Source of the DNA: Pseudomarimonas sp964350895
GTDB lineage: Bacteria > Pseudomonadota > Gammaproteobacteria > Xanthomonadales > Xanthomonadaceae
NCBI GenBank assembly: GCA_964350895.1
Contig: CAYGMG010000006.1
Location: forward strand, 1-58,524
DNA length: 58,524 nt
Direction: 5' to 3'
This document shows, piece after piece, positions 43,901 through 52,133 of the stretch (the stretch's first letter is position 1; every line of letters begins with the position of its first letter). The notes below the pieces were generated by a model. That model was not told where the DNA came from, ran no database searches, and saw nothing but the letters and a program-made list of their open reading frames with translations. A program made the translations under genes and the position numbers.

Positions 43901-44606
43901 GGGCAATGGCCTGAACGGCTATTTCTACGACATCGGCAACAGCCAGCAGTTCTTCGGCGGGCTCTGGTATACCGCGCTGGGTGATGCCAGCTCGGCCTGG
44001 TACCTGGTGGCCGGCGCGGTCAACGCGCAGGCCGGCGAAGTGCCGCTGACCCGGGTCAGCAACGCGGCGGCGCCGAGCGGCTTCGCCACCCAGAGCGAGG
44101 TGGTCGGTCGGGCCTGGGTCGCCCAGCTCGATGCCGACAGCCTGATGCTGGCTTGGCAGTTTGACGATGGCAGGCAGGGCGCCGAGCGCATGGACGCCAC
44201 CCAAGGCCTGCCGTTTGCCAACCCCAATCACACCCAGGCCTGGTTCAATCCGGCCGAGGATGGCTGGGGCGTGGCGATCGAGAGCCTGGACATTGGCGCC
44301 AGCGACTTCGAGTTCTTCGCCAGCTACATCTTCGATGCCAACGGCGCCCCGCGCTGGGTGGTCGGCGACAAGTCGAACGCCAGCAGCGGCACGGTCAACC
44401 TGTTCGACTACAGCGCTCACTGCCCTGCCTGCCCCTGGTACGCCGACTCGCAGGACGCACCCAAGGCCGCGGGTTCCCTCAACATCCAATACAGTGCGAA
44501 CAACCGGGCGACCCTGTCGACCAGCATCAACCTGCCGGCGCCGCTCAATGGCAGCTGGACGCGCAACCAGATCAGCATCCAGCCCATCGCGGACCCCCAG
44601 CCATGA
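40992..44606 (+). CDS. Large secreted trypsin-like serine protease with PKD and C-terminal beta domains
   Basis: A 1204-residue exported protein (signal peptide ending PAAAGD). After a ~190-residue propeptide-like region comes a lysyl-endopeptidase-like domain with the full triad: H245 in FATATHCG, D312 in RSDWTLIEL and S420 in EPGSSGSPLF. A PKD-like domain follows (LTATASGGSAPYSYDWDVDGDG). A galactose-binding-like or propeller-like middle region includes MSTNGYVAFDNRELG. Two degenerate beta domains end the protein (GNGLNGYFYDI...FGGLWYTALG; AWFNPAEDGWGVAIESLDI). The substrate is extracellular protein by inference. Its stop overlaps the sixA start (ATGA), making it the first gene of a four-gene operon. 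Confidence 0.88.
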   Translation: MFARAALLALLACLTSLPAAAGDDPAELAQAFENAEQLSFPPLALDKLAAEDAITDKISGRPWRIAVAHEVGLKSAAAGTWTRDEAGRWRWELAIKAADAAHLSFGFDRFELPKGAVLEIHAIGADDRLGPYSAADRLDHGQLWTPVLMADKALLRVTLAPGASPQLDLSLQQIAHGYRGFGSVSKACKSGSCNTDVACLASSDAWNQPRRAAGAIVVGGTGLCSGALINNTANDQRMLFATATHCGATSQSVAATSVVYWRYESSSCRIPGSAASGQPLARPSSRTSQGLRFLAATNSPFDGGGGADTRSDWTLIELATPPAVNDFDLYWAGWDRRQPPQTCSPPSSDAGTSGLCASIHHPRGHEKRITFVESPLLLGDISQASNVHFRANWDPTPPILANMLPTPSSIPPSVTEPGSSGSPLFNADRRLVGVLSGGASFCGVSAAGLNDEYGGLFHAWDGLGTAATRMRDYLDPLGTAPLAIDGRDSAAGLSLALDSPAFTTPPESGSALTLTATASGGSAPYSYDWDVDGDGAFERRGVGPSISISVPRRVSLQVSVRAQDAQGTSGAASRTLTVRGPQIVASSAGAPTQLCGDNDANIDPGERWSLPVRLQNAGDGLLASGHALFAANAAAGGALELGPNTFGYAGTANAGSCPYALVDIASGANAVPALATFDAEGNGFGDDDDARTRDPIALGGQGVLLYGQRYTSAVMSTNGYVAFDNRELGGQFLNDCNGNFDDGSFGPQLRVLHDDLVVGDGSGAGLRYRYFASCPRAAEVGGAQGCHVFQWNGMQQWNGGQPNGNFSFQALVYEQSGQVVYQYLSADPLAGGSATLGLVDTAGNDPFNFACTASGSVAAQRSYCGYAPDAQPELSQSIVLPQAAQSLAGLATSQQQVVNLPFEVARDAACGSPIMVDYVASSDPQRHSFALNTVLDSSVAASCNTVTSCPALAAPVASPRRGLYFNGSRPGNGLNGYFYDIGNSQQFFGGLWYTALGDASSAWYLVAGAVNAQAGEVPLTRVSNAAAPSGFATQSEVVGRAWVAQLDADSLMLAWQFDDGRQGAERMDATQGLPFANPNHTQAWFNPAEDGWGVAIESLDIGASDFEFFASYIFDANGAPRWVVGDKSNASSGTVNLFDYSAHCPACPWYADSQDAPKAAGSLNIQYSANNRATLSTSINLPAPLNGSWTRNQISIQPIADPQP

Positions 44607-45085
44607 CCCAACCACTCCGAGTCACCCTGCTGCGCCACGCCCACGCTGAACCGGCCAGTCCCGGCCAGGCCGACATCGAACGCCCGCTGTCGGCCACTGG
44701 CGAGGCCGAGGCCGAGTCCGCCGCGGTCTGGCTCGCCGGGCGTGGCGCGCCGGCGCGGGTGCTCTGCTCGCCTGCCGAGCGCACCCGGCAGACCCTGTCC
44801 CGGGTGCTCGACAAGGTCGGCTTCATCGACACCCGCGAGGAGGCCGATATCTACGAGGCCGCGCCCGGCACCCTGATGGCCCTGATCGAGCGCCACCGCG
44901 ATGCCGGCTCCCTGCTGATGGTCGGCCACAATCCGGGCTTCGAGAGCGTGGTCGCCCTGCTGGCGACCGGGCAGAGCGGTGACCACCGCGGCATGCCGCC
45001 GGCCGGCATCGTCGAACTGGAACTGCCGGCCGAGGGGCCGGTCGAGCCGGGCTGCGCGCGCATGGTCGCGTTCTGGTGGCCGTAG
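44603..45085 (+). CDS. sixA: Phosphohistidine phosphatase SixA
   Basis: A 160-residue histidine-phosphatase-superfamily protein. The RH nucleophile motif is LLRHAHAEP with R11 and H12; LSATGEAEAESAAVWLA and LCSPAERTRQTLSRVL carry the second conserved Arg, and MVGHNPGFESV holds the second catalytic His. The length fits the SixA group, which removes phosphate from histidine in HPt or phosphotransferase proteins. It overlaps the protease gene by 4 bp and the yceI gene by 10 bp, so translation is coupled. Confidence 0.92.
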   Translation: MTQPLRVTLLRHAHAEPASPGQADIERPLSATGEAEAESAAVWLAGRGAPARVLCSPAERTRQTLSRVLDKVGFIDTREEADIYEAAPGTLMALIERHRDAGSLLMVGHNPGFESVVALLATGQSGDHRGMPPAGIVELELPAEGPVEPGCARMVAFWWP

Positions 45086-45669
45086 TTCGCGCAAGAGGAT
45101 GGTTATGCATCGTCCTGCTCGGCGCGAGCCTTGCCAGCATGCCGGCGCGGGGCGCTGAGCTGCTCGGCCTGATCGACCCGGCCCTGTCGCGCGCCGAGTT
45201 CTCCCTGCGCGTGGTCTGGGTGCGCAGACTCGAAGGCCACTTCGAGTACATCCAGGGCAGCATCACGCATCCGGCGCCGGGTCGCTTCGACGTGCGGGTC
45301 AAGATCGCCGCGCAAAGTCTGTCGATGCCCAACCCCGATCACGCCGCCTGGGCGCAGTCGGCGGAGTTCTTCGACGTCCAGCGCCATCCGTGGATTTCCT
45401 TCGAGGCGCTGGACGCATCAACCGACCTGCTGCGCGACGGCGGTGAGCTGCACGGCCTGCTCAGTCTGCGTGGAGTGACCCAGCCGGCGAGCTTCGCCCT
45501 GCAGCCTGCCGACTGCGCGCGGCCCGGGCTGGACTGCCCGGTCGAGGCCCAGGGCGAGGTGCAGCGCAGCGAGTTCGGCATGGACGCGCGACGCTGGGCG
45601 GTCTCCGACAAGGTCAAACTGGCGCTGCGCTTCCGCCTGCGCGAGGACAGCGCGGGTCCGGCTTCCTGA
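45076..45669 (+). CDS. YceI family protein, divergent secreted paralogue
   Basis: A 197-residue exported protein with a signal peptide of about 26 residues ending PARGAE. YceI features are weaker than in the paralogue at 2899: LIDPALSRAEFSLRVVWVRRLEGHF, IAAQSLSMPNPDHAAWAQSAEFFDVQRHPWISFE, and LHGLLSLRGVTQPASFAL. The ligand-binding barrel is probably kept, but the ligand is unknown. The start is the GTG at 45076, the only codon in frame that gives a full signal peptide; it overlaps sixA by 10 bp. The phospholipase D-like gene follows after 8 bp. Confidence 0.85.
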   Translation: MAVVRARGWLCIVLLGASLASMPARGAELLGLIDPALSRAEFSLRVVWVRRLEGHFEYIQGSITHPAPGRFDVRVKIAAQSLSMPNPDHAAWAQSAEFFDVQRHPWISFEALDASTDLLRDGGELHGLLSLRGVTQPASFALQPADCARPGLDCPVEAQGEVQRSEFGMDARRWAVSDKVKLALRFRLREDSAGPAS

Positions 45670-45677
45670 GGGCTGGG

Positions 45678-47570
45678 ATGGGTCGCCGCACTGCCCACCA
45701 CGCTGTCGGCGGACAGCGAAGCCTGCGGCCATCGCGTACCCTGCGCGGGCTGTGCCTTGCCCTGCTCGCGCTCGCGCTCAGCGCCTGCATGCCGAGCCGG
45801 CAGGAGATCCGCCGCGCCCAGCACGACGTGCAGATGCGCCAGGACGCCAGCGTCGACTGCCAGCGCGAGGATCGCTGCGCGCTCGACTCGCCGCTGCGTG
45901 AGCAGGCCGCAGCGCTCGCCGACAGCGCGCCGCCGCGGCACCAGCTGCACCTGCTCGAATGGGGCCAGGATGCGCTGCTCGCGCGGATCCACCTGATCCG
46001 CAGCGCACGCCAGCGGATCGACCTGCAGACCTATCTGTACACCGAGGATGACGCCGGCATCCTGCTGATGCGCGAGCTGATCGCCGCTGCCCGACGCGGG
46101 GTGCAGGTGCGGGTGCTGGTCGACCAGCTGTTCTCCACCGACGACCCACGCCGGCTGGCCCAGCTTGCCCTGGTCCACCGCAACCTGGAGATACGCCTGT
46201 ACAACCCGACCTTCGGCGAGGCGGAAACCGGACGCCTGCAGTTCGTTGCCGGCATTCTGTGCTGCTTCACCCGCTTCAACCAGCGCATGCACAACAAGCT
46301 GCTTGCGGTCGACGGCATGCTGGCGATCACTGGCGGGCGCAACATCCAGAACCGCTATTTTGACTGGGACCCGGGCTTCAACTACCGCGACCGCGACCTG
46401 CTGCTGATGGGGCCCGCAGCGCGCGCCATGCAGGACAGCTTCGACGCCTTCTGGCGGCACCGGCTGGCGGTGCCGATCGCCGCCCTGCGCGACGTCGAAA
46501 GCATCCTGCGCCGCGAATCCTCCCTGCCGCTGGACTTCGGCAAGGTTGCCCGCGGCGATCGCATGCTCGAGCTGTCAGCGATGGCCGACAGCCGGATCGT
46601 GGTCGCCCAGCGCCTGCTCGATCCGGGATTGCAGGTCGGCGCCGTCGAGTTCTACTCCGACCTTCCTAACAAGCCGCTTGAGCGCAACAGCCAGGAAGAG
46701 CGCGCGCTGTCGGAGAGCCTGCGCGGCCTGCTCGACGAGGCCGACGAGAGCATCCTGCTGCAGACCCCCTATCTGGTGCTCTCGCGCGAGGCGCGGCGGC
46801 AGTTCCGCGCGCTGCGCGACCGGCCGACGCCGCCGACGGTGACCATCTCGACCAATAGCCTTGCCTCGACCGATGCCTTTCCGGTGTACGCGCTGTCGCA
46901 CAAGTACAAGCGCCGCTATCTGCGCGAGTTCGGCTTCCGCATCCACGAATACAAGCCGTTTCCCGAGGAGGCGCCGATCGACCTGTCGGCGGCGCGGCCG
47001 ATCGATGGCGAGGTGATGGGCGCCTATGCCACCGAGTCGCGACGGATGTTCGGCTCCTCGCCCGGCTCGGCGGCGCGCCGCGGCCCGATGCCGCTGCGCC
47101 ACGCTGGCCTGCGCGTCGGCATGCACGCCAAGTCCCTGGTCATTGATGAGGACCTGGCCCTGGTCGGCACGCACAATTTCGATCCGCGCTCGGACTGGCT
47201 GAACACCGAGAGCTTCGTCCTGGTGCGCGACCCGACCTTCGCCCGGCGTCTGCGCGAGAACATCCTGATCGACATCCAGCCGCGCAACGCCTGGACTATC
47301 GCCCCGCGGCCCAAGCCGCCGGTGCTTTCAGGTCTGAACTACTCGCTGGGCAAGGTCTCCGAGAAACTGCCGCTGTTCGACTTCTGGCCGTGGCGCTATG
47401 CGACCAGCTGGGACATCAAACCCGGCTGCGAGCCGCTCCCCTACACGGCACCCGGTTTCAGCGACTGCTACGAGGCGGTAGGCGATTTTCCCGAGGTGCA
47501 GACCGGCGGCAAGTCGCTGTCCACCCGCATCCTCACCGCCTTCGGCGCCGGCCTCGCACCGATACTCTGA
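45678..47570 (+). CDS. Phospholipase D family lipoprotein
   Basis: A 630-residue protein with a lipobox (LALALSAC, lipidated C37) after a long basic N-terminus. Two HKD motifs are intact: H205-x-K207-x4-D212 in RMHNKLLAVDG followed by ITGGRNIQNR, and H483-x-K in GMHAKSLVIDED followed by VGTHNFDPRS. This layout is typical of envelope-anchored PLD/cardiolipin-synthase-like proteins; the reaction may be phospholipid transfer or hydrolysis. It is the last gene of the protease-sixA-yceI-PLD operon, suggesting a shared envelope function. It converges with the globin gene, 22 bp apart. Confidence 0.92.
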   Translation: MGRRTAHHAVGGQRSLRPSRTLRGLCLALLALALSACMPSRQEIRRAQHDVQMRQDASVDCQREDRCALDSPLREQAAALADSAPPRHQLHLLEWGQDALLARIHLIRSARQRIDLQTYLYTEDDAGILLMRELIAAARRGVQVRVLVDQLFSTDDPRRLAQLALVHRNLEIRLYNPTFGEAETGRLQFVAGILCCFTRFNQRMHNKLLAVDGMLAITGGRNIQNRYFDWDPGFNYRDRDLLLMGPAARAMQDSFDAFWRHRLAVPIAALRDVESILRRESSLPLDFGKVARGDRMLELSAMADSRIVVAQRLLDPGLQVGAVEFYSDLPNKPLERNSQEERALSESLRGLLDEADESILLQTPYLVLSREARRQFRALRDRPTPPTVTISTNSLASTDAFPVYALSHKYKRRYLREFGFRIHEYKPFPEEAPIDLSAARPIDGEVMGAYATESRRMFGSSPGSAARRGPMPLRHAGLRVGMHAKSLVIDEDLALVGTHNFDPRSDWLNTESFVLVRDPTFARRLRENILIDIQPRNAWTIAPRPKPPVLSGLNYSLGKVSEKLPLFDFWPWRYATSWDIKPGCEPLPYTAPGFSDCYEAVGDFPEVQTGGKSLSTRILTAFGAGLAPIL

Positions 47571-47592
47571 GGGCTGCGCTCGACGCCCCGGT

Positions 47593-48027
47593 TCAGAGGT
47601 CGACGATCTGCGCGCGCATCGGCGCAAAGATCCGCAGGATGCGGTTCTGGGTTGGCGTATCGAGATCGACATCCTCCATCGCCAGGATCAGGTCCTCGAC
47701 GAAGATCTCGAACTCGGCATGCTTGATCGCAAGGCCGCTGTGGCTCTCCTCCATGCTGCGACCGGTGTACTCGCAGCCGCCGCCGAACTCGGCGCAGAAC
47801 TGCTCTTCGATCAATCGCTGCAGGTCGGCGCGATCGCTGTTGGCGAACAGGCCGCTGATCCGCGGGTTCTCGTGGACCCGGTCGAGCAGGCGCTCGACCA
47901 GGCGCGCCACGCCGGCCTCACCGCCCACCTCCCGGTACAGCGAATCCGGCGCGCGCGCGCCGGAACCGGCACAGCCGATCAGCAGGGCCAGCAGGGCAAA
48001 GCACAAAGCAGGACGGGCAAGACGCAT
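47593..48027 (-). CDS. Group 1 truncated hemoglobin, lipoprotein form
   Basis: A 144-residue protein with a lipobox (LLALLIGC, C19) followed by a truncated-globin domain (SLYREVGGEAGVARLVERLL, FANSDRADLQRLIEEQFCAE, CEYTGRSMEESHSGLAIKHAEFEIFVEDL). A histidine in SHSGLAIKHAEF is the likely proximal heme ligand. Most truncated globins are cytoplasmic; anchoring it outside is unusual but known in Xanthomonadales genomes. It may bind oxygen or nitric oxide in the periplasm. The start overlaps the DUF3034 stop (TGATG), so it is the last gene of a coupled four-gene operon. Confidence 0.9.
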   Translation of the reverse strand: MRLARPALCFALLALLIGCAGSGARAPDSLYREVGGEAGVARLVERLLDRVHENPRISGLFANSDRADLQRLIEEQFCAEFGGGCEYTGRSMEESHSGLAIKHAEFEIFVEDLILAMEDVDLDTPTQNRILRIFAPMRAQIVDL

Positions 48028-48965
48028 CAGAATCCTCCGCTGATCGACAGGTACCAGCCGGTCTGATCATCCAGCGTGGCCACGGTACCCAGGTCGACAT
48101 AAGCAAGCACGACCGAGACATGCCGGTTGGGGAACCAGCCGACGAACACATCACGCCAGTGGTCCTCGGGCAATCCGGACAGATTGCCGCGCTTTTGCCG
48201 GAACTCCGCGCCGATCGCCCAGTGCCGCTCAAGCAGCACCGCCAGACTGGCCTCCGCGGTCAGCCGTCGATCATTGCCAAGGTCGCCGCCGAAACCAAGC
48301 AGGCCGGTCTCGTTGGCCCGGCTCCAGCGCAAGGTGGTGTTGCCAACCAGGTTGTAGCCCGCGGCCCCGGCCAGCCAGACCTTGGTTGCGCTGGCATAGA
48401 GGTCGTAGTCGGAATCATCCCGGGCGCCGACCAGGCGCGGAATGGTGAACGAGCGCTGGCGCTTGTACTGGGCGCCGAGGGCGAACTGCGGCCAGCGCGA
48501 ATAGAGCACGTCGCCGCCCAGACGCAGCTTGGCGCCGATCACGTCCTGGTCGAGGCTTGCGCCGGGCAGGCCGAGCGCCGGACCCAGGGTCACAAGGTCC
48601 AGCGACTGACGGGCGACCGACAGCTCCAGCCGATTGAACAGGCCAACCGCCGCGCCCCGAACCTTGAGCCGGTAGTCGCCGCTGTCCGCCTGAGTAACGA
48701 AGGCGGTAGCGCCGATTTCCTCGCGCGCGCCATAGCCCGTGATCACCGCCCAGGGCACCAGGCCGCCGCCGGCGGAACCTTCGATCTGGGTGGCGCCGCC
48801 GGTCGCCAGCTGGCGGCTGCCTTCGGCATGCAGCGCAGGTGCCAAGGTGGCAGCCACAGCAAGGCAGGCCAAGGTGGCCGCGCGGCGCAGCCTGCGCCGC
48901 GCGAGGCTTGATCGGAGGCAGGTCATCGGCAGCTCGTTCCAGGCAGAGTCGGTTGCAAGGCTCAT
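48027..48965 (-). CDS. DUF3034 family outer-membrane protein
   Basis: A 312-residue exported protein. After a signal peptide ending PALHAEG it has alternating beta strands (ATAFVTQADSGDYRLKVRGA, LNRLELSVARQ-like stretch, HWAIGAEFRQKRGNLSGLPE) and ends in a terminal Phe (YLSISGGF), as expected for a barrel. The family has no known substrate. The ATG at 48965 overlaps the kinase stop (ATGA), supporting coupling; an internal ATG at 48926 gives a more usual signal peptide. It is the third gene of the cupredoxin-kinase-DUF3034-globin operon. Confidence 0.87.
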   Translation of the reverse strand: MSLATDSAWNELPMTCLRSSLARRRLRRAATLACLAVAATLAPALHAEGSRQLATGGATQIEGSAGGGLVPWAVITGYGAREEIGATAFVTQADSGDYRLKVRGAAVGLFNRLELSVARQSLDLVTLGPALGLPGASLDQDVIGAKLRLGGDVLYSRWPQFALGAQYKRQRSFTIPRLVGARDDSDYDLYASATKVWLAGAAGYNLVGNTTLRWSRANETGLLGFGGDLGNDRRLTAEASLAVLLERHWAIGAEFRQKRGNLSGLPEDHWRDVFVGWFPNRHVSVVLAYVDLGTVATLDDQTGWYLSISGGF

Positions 48966-50956
48966 GCGCGCAGGCGTTCCAGGTCGTCGCGCAGGGCGTC
49001 AGTGTTCGGATAGCGGCGCGCCGGATCTTTCTCCAGGCAGCGCAGGATCAGCGCCTCGAGGGCCGGCGGAATCTCGGCCCAGAGCGCCGCCGGGCGCAGC
49101 GGTGGGCGCTCCAGGTGGCCCATGCAGATATCCAGGGTGTTGTCGCCATCGATCGGCACCGCCCCGGTGAACAGCTCGGTGAGCAGGATCCCGAACGAAT
49201 AGATATCCGAGGCCTCGCGCGCCTCGCGGCCCTGGGCCTGTTCGGGCGACAGGTAGTGCGGGGTGCCGGCGAACTGGCGCTCGGGATGCTCCGGGTCGAT
49301 CCGCGTGCCGATCGCCCGCGACACGCCGAAGTCCATCAGCTTGGCGGTCCCGCTGACCTCCAGCATCACGTTGCTGGGCTTGATGTCGCGATGCAGGACG
49401 CCGGCCCGGTGTGCCGCGCCAAGGCCGGCGCAGAGCTGGCGGGCGACGCGCATCGCGGCAAACGGGCGCATCCGGCCAGAGCGGCGCAGCGCGTCGCGCA
49501 GGGTCAGGCCATGAACGAACTCCATCGACAGGAAGGGCACATCACCCTCCTGGCCGAAGTCGTAGGTGCGCACCACGTTCGGATGGGTGATCCGCCGCGC
49601 CGTGCGGATTTCGGTCTTCAGCTGCTCGATGGTCGCCGGGTTCTCCAGCCATTCGGGGCGCAGGGTCTTGAGCGCGACTTCCTCGCCCAGTTCGCGGTCG
49701 AGCGCGAGGTAGACCCGACCCATGCCACCTTCGGCGACCGTGCGGCGGATCTCGTAGCGCTTGGCAAACAGCGTGCCCGGAGCCAGCTCGCCGGCCGACG
49801 GCGGCGCGGCGGAGCGCGGCTCAAGGCCGGAACGCTTCTGCCACAGCTCGGCGATATAGCTTTCCATGTCGCGCATCTCGCGCAGGTCGCCGATCACCCG
49901 GTTGATGCTGCGTCCCAGTCGCTGCAGGTCACCGCTTCCGGAAACCCGGATCGGCTGCGGAAGGTCGCCGCGGCCGGCGCGCTCGGCGCCGTCGGCGAGC
50001 ATCGCCACCGGGCGCAGCACGCTCAGCGAGATCGCCAGCGGCACCAGCAGGATCACCAGGGCGGCGGCCAGCGCGCCCCAGCCAAGCATGCCGCGGATCG
50101 CGCTGAACAGGTCGTTGCGTTGACGGGGCGGGACCAGGGCCACCTGCCAGGTGCCCTCGGGCGCGCCGGCCAGTGGACTCGCGCTGGCTTTCCAGGTGCT
50201 CTGGTCGAGCGCCAGCGACAGCGATGCCCGGTCCGCGGCGCTGGAGCGCGCGTCCAGCGCAGCGGCTGCGAGCGGCGCGAGCAGGGCGCGCGCCTGGGCA
50301 AGATCGAGGCTGGAGGCGAGTACGGTCTGCGCCTTGCCTGGGTCCTGCACGACCAGCACCTCGGTACCGCTGACCCGGCCGATATCGCGGGCCAGCTCAT
50401 TGTCGATCGCAAGTCCGGTAAGCAGCAGGGCTTCGAGATTCGGGCCCATCAGCAGCGGGACCACGGCGACCTGGTAGGCGATCCCGTCATCGATCCACAC
50501 CCCGCGCGAGGGTGCTACTTCACTCAGCGCCTGGGCCACGCTGGGCAGGCCGGAGAGGTCGCGCTGGGTGCTAAGCGGAGTGCGTGAATCGGCGACCACG
50601 GTGGCCGCGGGGCTGATCACCAGGGCCAGGTCGAAGCCCAGCTGGTTGCGCCGCTGGGCCAGCAGATCAAGGATCGAGGCGGCGTCGATCTCGCCACCGT
50701 TGGCGCCAAGGGCCAGGGCCTGGGCGATGTAGGCCACGAAGGGCCGCTCGCTGGCCAGCAGCTGGGAGATCAGCTCAAGCTCGCGCGCGCGCCGATCCTG
50801 GAAATAGCTCTGCACCGACTGGCTGCTGCGCAGCGCGTCCTCGGCCAGCCGATCGGCCAGCTGGCCACCGCGCCATTGGCCGATGCCGGCCACCGCGGCC
50901 ACCGCGAGGACCACCAGCAGCAGGGTGATCGCCAGCAGGCGGGCGCCGAGGGACAC
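48962..50956 (-). CDS. Membrane-bound sensor Ser/Thr protein kinase (Hanks type)
   Basis: A 664-residue protein. A first membrane helix (LLAITLLLVVLAVAAVAGIG, ~7-26) and a second at ~295-320 (WGALAAALVILLVPLAISL) enclose a ~260-residue periplasmic sensor (QRRNQLGFDLALVISPAATV). A HAMP-like linker (PVAMLADGAERAGRGDLPQP) leads to the kinase: glycine loop AEGGMGRVYLA, K430 in VALKTLRP, HRDIKPSN with D524, DFG with D542, and GTPHYLSPEQAQG. This is a sensor-HAMP layout with a Ser/Thr kinase instead of a histidine kinase. The GTG at 50956 is 5 nt after the cupredoxin stop. The start of the next gene overlaps its stop. Confidence 0.92.
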   Translation of the reverse strand: MSLGARLLAITLLLVVLAVAAVAGIGQWRGGQLADRLAEDALRSSQSVQSYFQDRRARELELISQLLASERPFVAYIAQALALGANGGEIDAASILDLLAQRRNQLGFDLALVISPAATVVADSRTPLSTQRDLSGLPSVAQALSEVAPSRGVWIDDGIAYQVAVVPLLMGPNLEALLLTGLAIDNELARDIGRVSGTEVLVVQDPGKAQTVLASSLDLAQARALLAPLAAAALDARSSAADRASLSLALDQSTWKASASPLAGAPEGTWQVALVPPRQRNDLFSAIRGMLGWGALAAALVILLVPLAISLSVLRPVAMLADGAERAGRGDLPQPIRVSGSGDLQRLGRSINRVIGDLREMRDMESYIAELWQKRSGLEPRSAAPPSAGELAPGTLFAKRYEIRRTVAEGGMGRVYLALDRELGEEVALKTLRPEWLENPATIEQLKTEIRTARRITHPNVVRTYDFGQEGDVPFLSMEFVHGLTLRDALRRSGRMRPFAAMRVARQLCAGLGAAHRAGVLHRDIKPSNVMLEVSGTAKLMDFGVSRAIGTRIDPEHPERQFAGTPHYLSPEQAQGREAREASDIYSFGILLTELFTGAVPIDGDNTLDICMGHLERPPLRPAALWAEIPPALEALILRCLEKDPARRYPNTDALRDDLERLRA

Positions 50957-50960
50957 CCGC

Positions 50961-52007
50961 TCAGCGCCCGAGGGCGGCGCGATAGGAGTCGCCGTCCTTG
51001 TTGGTGTGTGGCGGAACTCTTGGCTTGGTGGCGACCAGGGCCAGCGACAGCGGGCGGGTGAGCGGCAGGCTGAGCTTGAGGCTGTTTGGCTGGGCGCGCG
51101 GGTGCCAGACGTGAAGCGTGCCGCTGCCGGCGGGCAGGTCGGCAAGCTCGAAGGCGCCGCTGGCCGAGACCTGGGCAAAGTGCGCGGTGTCCACGACCAC
51201 GATGTCGGTCTGCATCGAGTGGTGCACGTTGCAGTGCACCCGGACCACGCCTGGCTGATCGAGGCGAACCTCGCGGGAATCCCCCGGGCCGTATAGACCA
51301 AGATCAAACTCGGTGTTGGGCGACAGGGAGAACACATTGTGCAGAACCAGATCCCGGTTCGGGAACGCCACCACGCTGCCGGTCGGCACGATCAGGCTGC
51401 TGGGCTCGAAGCGCTTGTTGCGGGTCAGCACCTCGCGGCGCTGCGCTGCCGGCTTGCGGCTGGCGCCGTCGGGGATGAAGTACACCACGGCTTCGGCGGT
51501 CTCACCCGCGGCAACATCGGCGCCGCGTGAGGGCTCAAGGCTCAGCTTGCCCTGCAGGACCAGGCTGGCGGGCTTCGGCGCAGGCTCTGGAGCCGTCTGC
51601 GCGACGGCCTTGGCTGCCGGTTCCGGGACTGGGCTTGCCGGCATCGCAGGCGTGTTCGGGGCGATGACCGGCCGCGCTGCCACTGCAGCGGCTTCTGGCG
51701 GCTGTGACTGGGGAAGCGCGGGCGCCGGCGCTGGCAAGACCTCGGCCGAGGCAGGTGCCAAGGGCGCCGCAGGAGGCGCGCCTGAGGACGCTGGCTCGGC
51801 TGCAGGTTCAGCGGCTGTCTGCGCAGCGGGCGGCGCCGGGCTTGGCGACTCTTGATCTGCATCGATCCGCTGCGCAGCGGTCGACGCCGCGGCTGCGTCC
51901 GCCGTGCGCGGCGCCGCATCCGGGGCGGGCGAGGGGCCTCTGCGAGGGTCCGACGCGCAGCCGGCGAGGAGCAGCGCACACAGAGTGCCCGGGAGAAGCG
52001 AGCGCAT
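50961..52007 (-). CDS. Cupredoxin-like lipoprotein ('methylamine utilization protein' type)
   Basis: A 348-residue lipoprotein (lipobox CALLLAGC). Residues ~20-150 are a Pro/Ala-rich flexible tether. The C-terminal part begins LVLQGKLSLEPSRGADVAAG and ends in a cupredoxin fold: FPNRDLVLHNVFSLS gives a first His, and VRVHCNVHHSMQTDIVVV gives Cys, His and Met spaced like a type 1 copper site. The role is probably electron transfer at the membrane surface. The ATG at 52007 is preferred; a GTG at 52016 is the alternative. First gene of the four-gene minus-strand operon, so its copper chemistry may feed the neighbouring sensor kinase or globin. Confidence 0.84.
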   Translation of the reverse strand: MRSLLPGTLCALLLAGCASDPRRGPSPAPDAAPRTADAAAASTAAQRIDADQESPSPAPPAAQTAAEPAAEPASSGAPPAAPLAPASAEVLPAPAPALPQSQPPEAAAVAARPVIAPNTPAMPASPVPEPAAKAVAQTAPEPAPKPASLVLQGKLSLEPSRGADVAAGETAEAVVYFIPDGASRKPAAQRREVLTRNKRFEPSSLIVPTGSVVAFPNRDLVLHNVFSLSPNTEFDLGLYGPGDSREVRLDQPGVVRVHCNVHHSMQTDIVVVDTAHFAQVSASGAFELADLPAGSGTLHVWHPRAQPNSLKLSLPLTRPLSLALVATKPRVPPHTNKDGDSYRAALGR

Positions 52008-52133
52008 GGGATTCACGGCGCGACCAAGTGGCGAGGGGAGGCTGCGACGACTGGTCGACGCAACGCCCGCATGGTGGTCCGTGGCAGCGTCGACTTGATG
52101 TGAACTCGGTGTCGATCCGTGACCCGCTGCGCG

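Noticed and set aside
40800..44615. A very long open frame on the minus strand continuing from the AAA ATPase gene through the whole protease gene.
   Set aside because: It is antisense to a protease with signal peptide, catalytic triad and PKD domain. Its translation is low-complexity and without domains, as GC-rich third-position bias produces. The ATPase starts at 40799.
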